From Thiomargarita sp. (GTDB lineage Bacteria; Pseudomonadota; Gammaproteobacteria; Beggiatoales; Beggiatoaceae), in the NCBI GenBank assembly GCA_022729575.1, contig DZAL01000037.1:1-39504 (forward strand): a DNA stretch of 39,504 bases. The letters run 5' to 3'. A model generated the notes under the pieces. That model ran no database searches. It had not been told where the DNA came from and was given only the letters and a program-made list of their open reading frames with translations. Within the stretch, counting starts at the first letter, position 1; every line of letters starts with the position of its first letter. The position numbers and the translations under genes are program-made. Positions 1 through 5,236 of this stretch are shown piece after piece.

Positions 1-45
1 CGAGAAATGTGGGGCAACTTTCCTACACCAGTACCACGAATTTAG
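1..45 (+). pseudogene. 3' end of an antitoxin gene cut by the window edge
   Basis: Reading from base 1, the frame gives REMWGNFPTPVPRI and then a TAG stop at 43-45. The REMWGN motif matches the C-termini of the two antitoxins downstream (RREMWSGQ and ARREMWGNG), which sit just before their PIN toxin genes. This is therefore probably the tail of a third copy of the same antitoxin family. No PIN toxin follows; the next 180 bases hold an inverted repeat and then the next antitoxin. The homology is read by eye, and the rest of the gene lies outside the window. Confidence 0.55.
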
Positions 46-95
46 AAATAAACGAATTGACTCACCTTGACCCATTCGTTTATTTCTAAATTCGT
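36..95. repeat. perfect 22-bp inverted repeat
   Basis: Arms at 36-57 and 74-95 are exact reverse complements (each begins or ends in ACGAATTTAGAAATAAACGA) around a 16-base loop. The left arm overlaps the stop codon of the antitoxin tail at 1-45. The stem is AT-rich with no U-run after it, so it may be a terminator-like structure or the two ends of a tiny palindromic element. Confidence 0.75.
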
Positions 96-138
96 TGTCC
101 TCATTTGAAATAGCACGATACCAAGCCCGTCTCGGCCA

Positions 139-168
139 GTGACAATTGCCAAATAGCCGTGATATAAT
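139..168 (+). promoter_or_regulatory. candidate sigma-70 promoter for the first antitoxin/PIN operon
   Basis: GTGACA at 139-144 and TATAAT at 163-168 are separated by 18 bases and lie 56 bases before the antitoxin start codon at 224. The -10 is a perfect consensus and the -35 matches five of six bases. Identified by eye only. Confidence 0.4.
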
Positions 169-223
169 TCACTGTGCTCAGTTGTTACTGTGGCCAATTA
201 TTACTAACAAGGAACCTCACAAC

Positions 224-454
224 ATGACAAACACCGAAACATTGATTCACAAATTTTTTAGATTGCCCGAACACCATCAACAAAAAATCCTGATTTTCAT
301 TGACACTCTGGCAGAACCGCTGGCACCTGCGAAAGCACCGATAGACCCTTATGGAATGTGTGCGGACCTCTGCACGGACTTGAGTTTTGAAGAGTTTAAA
401 CAGAATCGGCGGGAGATGTGGAGTGGCCAACCGAGAGAGGAAAACCTGCTATGA
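224..454 (+). CDS. antitoxin of a PIN-domain (VapBC-like) module
   Basis: This 76-residue protein is likely the antitoxin for the PIN toxin that follows. It has an N-terminal helix (TLIHKFFRLPEHHQQKIL, followed by FIDTL), matching the LNKLPLGKQQEVLDFVEFL segment of the antitoxin at 1635, and ends RREMWSGQ like that protein. This resembles DUF2281-type antitoxins. The start at 224 was chosen because AAGGA lies at 209-213; an earlier in-frame ATG at 146 has no such site. Its stop overlaps the toxin start as ATGA (451-454), a normal sign of translational coupling. The middle region is divergent, so the family name is tentative, but its role as antitoxin is supported by position and by the paralogous pair downstream. 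Confidence 0.7.
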   Translation: MTNTETLIHKFFRLPEHHQQKILIFIDTLAEPLAPAKAPIDPYGMCADLCTDLSFEEFKQNRREMWSGQPREENLL

Positions 455-859
455 CAACGCCGTTGGTGTTGGATACTCACGCACTTATTTGGTACCTGGG
501 TGCTTCTTCACGACTGTCTGCGGTGGCCCAGTCCGCCATACAATCAGCCATTCAAAACCGAATGCCCGTGTATGTGTCTGCCGTCTCTATGGTAAAAATT
601 GCTTACCTGAGTGAGAAAAAAACGTTTATCGGCTGAGTTGTTTGACCAAGTCGTCCACGTTTTAAAACAAGGTAATCATGGATTGGTTGAAATCCCCTTT
701 ACGGTGGTGATAGCAGAAACCTTGAGGACTATTCCTGTTACCGTGGTTCCAGAATTGCCGGACCGTATGATGGCTGCCACGGCATTACATTTGAACTTGC
801 CTCTGGTAACGTGTGACCATGAAATTCGGGCGGCCTCCATGGTGGTGACCATTTGGTAA
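451..859 (+). pseudogene. PIN-domain toxin (VapC-like), frameshifted in a 7-A run
   Basis: The first frame from ATG 451 begins MTTPLVLDTHALIWYLG, a classic PIN start with the first catalytic Asp. It continues to VKIAYLSEKK and then hits TGA at 634-636. The +1 frame picks up at once with RLSAELFDQVVHVL, then ELPDRMMAATAL and VTCDHEI, which supply the later PIN acidic residues, and ends at 859. The switch falls in A7 at 616-622; six As would restore one 136-codon frame, the normal VapC length and colinear with the intact copy at 1904-2305. Three explanations fit: a decayed gene, a sequencing error, or a gene rescued by transcriptional slippage on the A-run. The ATGA overlap with the antitoxin is intact. 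Confidence 0.85.
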
Positions 860-908
860 CTGGTGATTGACAGTGAGGATAATGATTATGCAGATGGCAT
901 CGTTCCTA

Positions 909-1120
909 ATTTGAGTCCGTGCCGGGTTTTTCATCTGCGTCATCAGTGTCATCTGTGGTCCTCTGCGATTCAGAAGAAAAGAAGACGGAATAAATTCCGG
1001 ACTCCAACTGCATTATTTGAGTCCGTGCCGGGTTTTTCATCTGCGTCATCAGTGTCATCTGTGGTCCTCTGCGATTCAGAAGAAAAGAAGACGGAATAAA
1101 TTCCGGACTCCAACTGCATT
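909..1120. repeat. 106-bp tandem duplication, two copies
   Basis: Bases 909-1014 and 1015-1120 are essentially identical. Each unit contains TCATCTGCGTCATCAGTGTC, then the sequence GTGGTCCTCTGCGATTCAG, and ends in GGAATAAATTCCGGACTCCA. That last motif recurs at 14873-15000 and 19687-19708, so part of the unit is a dispersed intergenic repeat. Short open frames across it are repeat translations and not genes. Confidence 0.9.
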
Positions 1121-1145
1121 TAAGGCAGGCGGGCAGTCTTGGTGT

Positions 1146-1174
1146 GGTGGGCAACGGTAAACCTGTTGCCCACC
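1146..1174. terminator. hairpin GGTGGGCAAC/GTTGCCCACC
   Basis: A perfect 10-bp stem (1146-1155 with 1165-1174) and 9-base loop is followed by CTACTTAAA. It lacks a clean T-run, so it may be a weak terminator or another dispersed hairpin of the G(T)GGG...CCCACCCTAC kind common in such spacers. Confidence 0.4.
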
Positions 1175-1509
1175 CTACTTAAACTAGCGCGGGGCGAAAA
1201 GGAAAAGGCCCGCGAGTGTTGGCAACGGGCGAAAATGGGAATGGAGGTGACGGGGTATGGGTTGCGGGAGAGGGAGAGAGAGGTGCAAATTTTATACAAC
1301 GCCTTGTAGTAGTGTTACAAAGGTAATGGTTCAGGTTGCTATTGGCTTTGTCTGTGCTGGAAATGTGGAGGTGGCAATTTGGTATTTCACAGTGAAAAAT
1401 ACATTGATGAGATTAAGGAGTTGTTACACAAACTCTAACCAAGTTGGGTGGCCACAATTCGTTGTGTCTATCCCAGCGTTTTGGTTATCAACAGATAAAT
1501 GAGGTTATT
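1175..1509. other. gene-poor spacer with a possible gene tail
   Basis: No complete gene is recognisable. At 1388-1438 one frame reads HSEKYIDEIKELLHKL and stops; its amphipathic composition suggests the last codons of a decayed gene. The purine-rich stretch at 1183-1290 shows no repeat or known site that I can see. Confidence 0.35.
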
Positions 1510-1635
1510 ATGAAAACTTTGTCTAAGGTTAAGAAAAAGAGTCCACCTGAAGCGGCAAAAGTGTTAGGGCGTTACATTGTTAGCGACCCGAAAATTTGTC
1601 ATGGTATTCATAACTCTATTAAGGAGGTACAATGA
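1510..1635 (+). pseudogene. truncated DUF433-type antitoxin remnant
   Basis: The frame from ATG 1510 gives 41 codons including VLGRYIVSDPKICHG, the conserved N-terminal signature of DUF433 proteins (short VapB-like antitoxins). It then departs from the family after HG and ends in KEVQ-stop. The paralogue at 3538-3699 continues after HG with KPTFRGTRIF, showing what has been lost here. The TGA stop at 1633-1635 overlaps the next antitoxin start and the last codons carry its AAGGAGG ribosome site, so the fragment may survive only as leader for the next gene. Confidence 0.65.
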
Positions 1636-1904
1636 TGAACATTGAACAAGCCATCTTGAATAACTTAAATAAATTACCTCTTGGTAAACAACAGGAGGTG
1701 TTAGACTTTGTGGAATTTCTGACGACCAGAGTTTCTCCACCTCGACCACTAGATGACCAGAAGGACCCACCACGGTTATCAATGGGTGCCTTGCGGCAGT
1801 CTTTAGAAGGGGCGTATGCAGACCTTGGCGTACATCTGACCCAAGAGGATATTACCGAAGCCCGACGCGAAATGTGGGGGAACGGTCTAAGGGAGGTGAA
1901 CTAA
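1635..1904 (+). CDS. antitoxin of the intact PIN-domain module
   Basis: This 89-residue antitoxin has N-terminal NLNKLPLGKQQEVLDFVEFL, typical of DUF2281-like antitoxins, and C-terminal TEARREMWGNG. AAGGAGG at 1621-1627 sits seven bases from ATG 1635; ATG 1632 is also possible but only four bases away. Its TAA stop shares bases with the toxin ATG (TAATG at 1902-1906), so the pair is translationally coupled. It is expected to bind and neutralise the PIN RNase encoded next and to autorepress the operon. Only the TA role is firmly supported; the fold assignment is by eye. Confidence 0.8.
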   Translation: MNIEQAILNNLNKLPLGKQQEVLDFVEFLTTRVSPPRPLDDQKDPPRLSMGALRQSLEGAYADLGVHLTQEDITEARREMWGNGLREVN

Positions 1905-2305
1905 TGGGACCTGTGGTGCTAGATACTCATGTGTTGCTATGGTACCTGTTTGACCCAAAGAGATTGTCTAGCACGGCGCTAGATGCCATTAGACAATCTC
2001 TAGCAGAAGGCCACCTGTTGCACTTTTCGGCCATCTCTATGGTTGAATTGATTTACCTCATAGATAAGGGTAAGTTGCCTCCTGTGTTTTTAGAAAGGAT
2101 TAGCAATGACATTGCGGATAAGAATACCGTGTTGAAAGTCATTCCGCTAGATTTCCTGATAGCGATGGTTCTTCAAAAAGTTGCGAAAGTACGTGTTCCA
2201 GAAATGGCCGACCGAATTATTGCCGCCACCGCGGTTGCCTTGGAGATGCCTTTGATTACTTGTGACCATGTCATTCTGGCTTCTGGGATTAAAACCATTT
2301 GGTGA
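1904..2305 (+). CDS. PIN-domain RNase toxin (VapC-like), intact
   Basis: This 133-residue protein matches VapC in length and motifs. It has MGPVVLDTHVLLWYL with the first metal-binding Asp, ISMVELIYL with the conserved Glu, MADRIIAATA with the third acidic residue, and ITCDHVIL with the last. VapC toxins are Mg-dependent RNases that cut tRNA or rRNA. GGGAGGTGAA lies just before ATG 1904, which is in frame ten codons after an alternative upstream ATG at 1874. It is paralogous to the frameshifted copy at 451-859, so the two modules probably arose by duplication. This is the only complete pair in the left part of the window. Confidence 0.88.
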   Translation: MGPVVLDTHVLLWYLFDPKRLSSTALDAIRQSLAEGHLLHFSAISMVELIYLIDKGKLPPVFLERISNDIADKNTVLKVIPLDFLIAMVLQKVAKVRVPEMADRIIAATAVALEMPLITCDHVILASGIKTIW

Positions 2306-2429
2306 AGCACGCATAGCGGTATTCAACACCTGTCTGAACTGGAGGTTAGGTGGAAGACTCCTGGAGTTCGCTTCGTGAACTTCAACCTACGCAGGTTTTT
2401 AAGTTTCAGACCTTTAAAAAGTTTAGATT

Positions 2430-2583
2430 GCTACGCTATGAAGTATAATTTTCTCCTTCCCAGACTGGTTACAGTCTGGGAAGGAGGGGTTTTCGTAGAA
2501 AGAAACACAGGTGAACCATGTCAAAATTTATCCTAACCAGTTACATTAACAGCGCTTTAACTGAAGCTGAATATGACAAATTG
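2430..2583 (+). repeat. 154-bp duplicated block, copy 1
   Basis: This block matches 3681-3834 closely over its whole length. It comprises the last codons of a DUF433 gene (LRYEV-stop), a strong hairpin, and the start of a hicB gene. The 5' side of copy 1 has lost the rest of the DUF433 gene, so this copy is a fragment of an ancestral DUF433-hicB arrangement. Confidence 0.85.
2453..2486. terminator. 15-bp perfect hairpin before hicB remnant 1
   Basis: CTCCTTCCCAGACTG at 2453-2467 pairs perfectly with 2472-2486 around a four-base loop. It is followed by GGGGTTTTCG and preceded by TTTT, so it could terminate in either direction. Its position between a DUF433 tail and a hicB start suggests it separates two TA operons. 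Confidence 0.55.
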
Positions 2584-2628
2584 GAGGATGGAAGTTTTTG
2601 CGGCACTCTTCCCAATTGTAAAGACTAA
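2518..2628 (+). pseudogene. truncated HicB-type antitoxin, copy 1
   Basis: The 36-codon frame starts MSKFILTSYINSALTEAEY and continues with KLEDGSFCGTLPNCKD before TAA. The start, the EAEYxKLEDG core and the following LPxCK are characteristic of HicB-family antitoxins, which normally run to 70 or more residues. Reading stops exactly where a palindromic element begins (2629). The upstream region GGTGAACC provides a weak ribosome site. No hicA toxin is visible nearby. Confidence 0.7.
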
Positions 2629-2746
2629 GGGTAGTGATGCAATGTGGGTGATAACGGAGAACTGACCCGCCATCAAGTTTGGTCAGACCTCCGAGGTCGG
2701 ACCGTACCGGAGGTCTAAACTTATCGCCCAGATTGCATCACTACCC
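2629..2746. mobile_element. 118-bp palindromic element, GGGTAGTGATGCAA family (copy A)
   Basis: The left end begins GGGTAGTGATGCAATGTGGG and the right end is its inverse, with two mismatches in 26 bases. The core holds a further hairpin (AGACCTCCG/CGGAGGTCT). It interrupts hicB remnant 1. Copy B is at 3834-3928 and a solo left end at 33779. It is too small to encode protein and looks like a MITE-type non-autonomous element. Confidence 0.8.
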
Positions 2747-2777
2747 GAAAAATTCCGCTCAGAATTAAGTAACCTTA

Positions 2778-2945
2778 GTGACTAACAACATCAAAGAAGT
2801 TGCCCGCATTCCGCAGTTAAAACTGGAAAATTGGTTGTTGCACGTATCAACCTCACAATATAAAAAGCAAGGCCGGTTTTCGTTACCAATTGTTACAGTT
2901 GAAGAAAGTAAAAAATATTTGAATTTTTTAGGAGAACCCCGGTAA
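2778..2945 (+). CDS. small hypothetical ORF or gene remnant
   Basis: The GTG-started frame of 55 codons reads MTNNIKEVARIPQLKLENWL and ends LNFLGEPR-stop. Composition is protein-like and no repeat covers it. The first codon lacks a clear ribosome site. It overlaps the start region of the vapB-like gene that follows, and that gene's AGGAG site (2930-2934) lies in its last codons. I do not recognise the family; it may be the 3' remnant of a longer gene truncated by element A. Confidence 0.35.
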   Translation: MTNNIKEVARIPQLKLENWLLHVSTSQYKKQGRFSLPIVTVEESKKYLNFLGEPR

Positions 2946-3148
2946 AAACCACTACTATTACGCTGAAGGATACGATAGTAGAAACTCTACTCTCTTATAC
3001 CCAAGCGAAAACCCAGAAGGAAGCCATTTATCAAGCCATTCAAGAATATATCCGTTATCAATAACGCCAAGAATTACTGACTTTACGCGGCGCGGTGGAG
3101 ATTGAGGATAATTGGCAACACTTACGCCATTTGGAGTTAAATAATTGA
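2942..3148 (+). pseudogene. VapB-type antitoxin with lost start codon and internal stop
   Basis: The frame reads KTTTITLKDTIVETLL, then TKTQKEAIYQAIQEYIRYQ, an in-frame TAA at 3062-3064, then RQELLTLRGAVEIEDNW to TGA at 3146-3148. This is the ribbon-helix-helix VapB layout, including the RQELL linker after the EYIR helix. The codon at the expected start, a suitable distance after AGGAG (2930-2934), is GTA, not ATG or GTG. Both lesions imply a dead or truncated antitoxin. Its terminal TGA overlaps the TTG start of the toxin (TTGA), preserving the ancestral coupling. Confidence 0.7.
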
Positions 3149-3534
3149 AGCCGGTGCTGATAGATACCTGTGTCTGGATTGATTTTTTCAAATTTCAAAC
3201 TGGACCATTAGGCAGTGAAGTTACCCAATTAATTGATAGTAATCTAGCGGCTATCACAGGTGTGGTCATAGCAGAATTATTACAGGGTCTCAAAACTGAA
3301 ACTGAAAGTAAACGGTTGGAAAGGTTGCTGCATTCCATTCACTATTTAAAAACTGAAGAAAGAGATTGGATAAACGCTGGTCAACGGTCTCAACAATTGA
3401 GAACTAAAGGGGTTACTTTACCTTTGACGGATATGCTGATGGCCACGATTGCGCAACGTCATGCGGTTGCTATTTTAACCATTGATAAACACTTCCAGCA
3501 TCTGCCCATTTCTCTTTATAAATGGTCACCTTGA
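3145..3534 (+). CDS. vapC: PIN-domain RNase toxin (VapC)
   Basis: This 129-residue protein has all VapC landmarks: LIDTCVWIDFF (first Asp), VVIAELLQG (Glu), LPLTDMLMATIAQRH (third acidic residue) and LTIDKHF (fourth). The TTG start at 3145 is supported by its overlap with the stop of the vapB-like frame; no other start lies near. The toxin frame is intact although its antitoxin frame has an internal stop and no usual start codon. It may be expressed poorly, neutralised by a paralogous antitoxin, or inactivated in ways not visible here. It belongs to a different PIN subgroup from the copies at 451 and 1904. Confidence 0.85.
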   Translation: MKPVLIDTCVWIDFFKFQTGPLGSEVTQLIDSNLAAITGVVIAELLQGLKTETESKRLERLLHSIHYLKTEERDWINAGQRSQQLRTKGVTLPLTDMLMATIAQRHAVAILTIDKHFQHLPISLYKWSP

Positions 3535-3537
3535 CTG

Positions 3538-3699
3538 ATGAAAGTGTTAGGCCGTTATCTGGTTAGCGACCCGAAAATTGGTCATGGGAAACCGACGTTT
3601 CGTGGCACTCGTATTTTTGTCGCTGATGTTTTAGAACAAGTCGCTAGTGGTATGGCTTGGGAAAGCATGGTGGAAGAATGGCTACGCTATGAAGTATAA
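3538..3699 (+). CDS. short DUF433 protein, probably C-terminally truncated
   Basis: This 53-residue frame reads MKVLGRYLVSDPKIGHGKPT, then FRGTRIFVADVLEQVASGMA and WESMVEEWLRYEV before TAA. The SDPxIxHGKPTFRGTRI signature is the hallmark of DUF433, a family of small VapB-like antitoxins usually paired with DUF5615 PIN-like toxins. The family normally extends beyond this point, so the end at LRYEV may be a truncation. The start lies three bases after the vapC stop. No DUF5615 partner follows; instead there is a hairpin and a hicB fragment. This gene's tail is duplicated at 2430-2444. Confidence 0.7.
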   Translation: MKVLGRYLVSDPKIGHGKPTFRGTRIFVADVLEQVASGMAWESMVEEWLRYEV

Positions 3700-3703
3700 T
3701 TTT

Positions 3704-3737
3704 CTCCTTCCCAGACTGCTCACAGTGTGGGAAGGAG
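3704..3737. terminator. hairpin after DUF433 gene
   Basis: CTCCTTCCCAGACTG (3704-3718) pairs with 3723-3737 with one mismatch. It lies five bases after the DUF433 stop, which fits a terminator of the vapC-DUF433 unit. A perfect version exists in copy 1. Confidence 0.55.
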
Positions 3738-3768
3738 AGGTTTTCGTAGAAAGGAACACCGGTGAACC

Positions 3769-3834
3769 ATGTCAAAATTTATCCTCACCGGTTACATTGA
3801 CCGCGCATTAACTGAAGCGGAATATGACAAATTG
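3769..3834 (+). pseudogene. truncated HicB-type antitoxin, copy 2
   Basis: The frame reads MSKFILTGYIDRALTEAEYD and KL, matching HicB remnant 1, and then enters palindromic element B at 3834. The frame stays open to 4197 only because it runs through two palindromic elements; those downstream residues are repeat translation and not protein. Confidence 0.7.
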
Positions 3835-3928
3835 GGTAGTGATGCAATCTGGGTGATTAACCAGTATCAGGACTGGCAGTTCTTCAAGGACTGCCAGTCC
3901 TTTCATCACCCACCTTGCATCACTACCC
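3834..3928. mobile_element. 95-bp palindromic element, GGGTAGTGATGCAA family (copy B)
   Basis: The left end GGGTAGTGATGCAA is matched by the inverted right end at 3915-3928. The core is a different hairpin from copy A: GGACTGGCAGT pairs perfectly with ACTGCCAGTCC. It interrupts hicB remnant 2 thirteen codons earlier than copy A interrupts remnant 1. Confidence 0.8.
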
Positions 3929-4071
3929 AAAATTCAATCGTTGGAGTAATTCAGATGGTGAAAATAACTCATTTGACCATCTTAGATATAGTAATATTCA
4001 TCAACTTTTGTACTTTTGAAGCATTAGCTGGTGTGCCACACCTATTTTCTTATATGAATTGGAGTAGAGGC

Positions 4072-4229
4072 TTTAGCCGCAATGCCATTAAGTTAAGCCA
4101 GATGACGGCGTTGGAGTCCAAAGCTTCAGATTTGGGAACGCCGTCTCACTTTGACCAGTCTCGTCCAAAGCTGAAACTTTGGACTCCAACGCCGTAATTT
4201 TAGCTTAACTTAATGGCATTGCGGCTAAA
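4072..4229. mobile_element. 158-bp palindromic element, TGCCATTAAGTTAAGC family (N1)
   Basis: Perfect 27-bp terminal inverted repeats lie at 4072-4098 and 4203-4229 (TTTAGCCGCAATGCCATTAA inward). The core holds an imperfect inverted repeat built on GGCGTTGGAGTCCAAA. Related elements: 8380-8473, 10626-10753 and the cut copy at 39425-39504. Confidence 0.9.
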
Positions 4230-4353
4230 CGCCGGGTGTGGCGTAAGTCCTGTTGTATAATCTTTGAAATCTTGTTGTATAATCTTCTTTGAAAATTAAT
4301 TAATTTAATAAAACATCAGTATTAAATCACTCTAAAAAATTGTAAAATTACCG
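4230..4353. promoter_or_regulatory. leader with duplicated TATAAT blocks
   Basis: TGTTGTATAATCTT occurs twice, with TATAAT at 4256-4261 and 4278-4283, ahead of the membrane protein gene. The blocks look like tandem -10 boxes, but no good -35 is visible at the right distance. The first bases resemble the CGCTGGGTGTGGCGTAA tail next to N2 at 10771. Confidence 0.3.
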
Positions 4354-5049
4354 TTGGAAACGCCACTTTTTAATATTTTTAATAAAAATGCTTGGATCAA
4401 TATTATTGTAGGAATCTTGTTAGGGGTAGGAATTTATTTTAATGAGTGGCTTCAAAATTTAGTTTATCCCGTCATAACAACAGCTCACGAACTAGGACAT
4501 ACCTTTGCAGGGTGGTTATTGGCTTATCCTTCTATTCCTTATTTTGATTTTAGGCAAGGAACGGGTGTGACTGTGCATGGGCCACGAAATTTTATGATTT
4601 TTATATCTATTTATGTCATTTTTACTGGTTTAGGCTGGTATTATCGTCATCACTTATTTATTTTAATCATTTTATTAATCAGTGTTCTCAGCTATCCATG
4701 GATTGCTTTTAGTGAATTATCACAAACAATTATTTTAGTCATGGGGCATGGTACTGAATTAGCCTTATCAGGATTAATGTGGTATTTAGCGCTGACCGGA
4801 AATTCAGGCTGGCAAGTCTTTTATGCTATGTTAGGAAGTTTTATTATGGTGTATGATCTCTCTTTTGCCTACAAATTGATGTATGATAATACTTATCAAA
4901 TGATATATACCTATCAGGGTCATGGTGATTTTAGCCAATTGGCAGAAATGTATTGTGAAGGTAAAGTGAATACGGTCGCTAATATTTTCTTTTGGTGTTG
5001 TTGGTTGCCGCCCTTAACTAGCTTTATCATTTCTAGTTATCGGCGATAA
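4354..5049 (+). CDS. membrane protein with HELGH zinc-protease motif (M50-like)
   Basis: This protein of about 231 residues has several hydrophobic segments: roughly residues 13-30, 75-110, 112-130, 145-165 and 205-225. The motif TTAHELGHTFAGW near residue 46 is an HExxH zinc site inside a hydrophobic context, as in M50/site-2-type intramembrane proteases; the usual second metal-ligand motif is not obvious. Conserved-looking GHG segments occur at about 130 and 188. The start is uncertain: TTG at 4354 is the only standard start before an upstream stop, and no ribosome site is visible. It stands alone between palindromic elements and could also be a non-protease relative of the family. Confidence 0.6.
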   Translation: METPLFNIFNKNAWINIIVGILLGVGIYFNEWLQNLVYPVITTAHELGHTFAGWLLAYPSIPYFDFRQGTGVTVHGPRNFMIFISIYVIFTGLGWYYRHHLFILIILLISVLSYPWIAFSELSQTIILVMGHGTELALSGLMWYLALTGNSGWQVFYAMLGSFIMVYDLSFAYKLMYDNTYQMIYTYQGHGDFSQLAEMYCEGKVNTVANIFFWCCWLPPLTSFIISSYRR

Positions 5050-5081
5050 TAGTGGATAACAGATAGTGGAATTGCCTACTT

Positions 5082-5195
5082 TATAGTAATATCCCTATTT
5101 GTCCCACCATGAGTTTGGCCAACCGGCAGGGATAACACCCTTCGAGGGGTGTTATCCCTCAGACTTAAGTACAACAGTGTATGAATATTACTATA
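5082..5195 (+). mobile_element. 114-bp palindromic element, TATAGTAATAT family (T1)
   Basis: The ends are TATAGTAATAT (5082-5092) and its inverse (5185-5195). The core carries the hairpin GGGATAACACCC/GGGGTGTTATCCC. Its reverse complement is almost identical to 6831-6949, so two inverted copies bracket the CYTH-CHAD gene. Confidence 0.9.
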
Positions 5196-5236
5196 TTTAG
5201 CAAAAACCATTTTTTATGTCATAAAATGTGAAAATT

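Larger units (their letters stand above)
3681..3834 (+). repeat. 154-bp duplicated block, copy 2
   Basis: This is the second copy of the DUF433-tail/hairpin/hicB-start block seen at 2430-2583. Here the upstream DUF433 frame is still attached, so this copy preserves more of the ancestral order. Confidence 0.85.

Noticed and set aside
863-1154. Open frames on both strands across the 106-bp tandem repeat
   Set aside because: Their protein sequences are duplicated exactly as the DNA repeat is and show no independent gene features.
3769-4197. 142-codon open frame starting MSKFILTGYIDRAL
   Set aside because: Only the first 22 codons are HicB-like; the rest translates palindromic elements B and N1.
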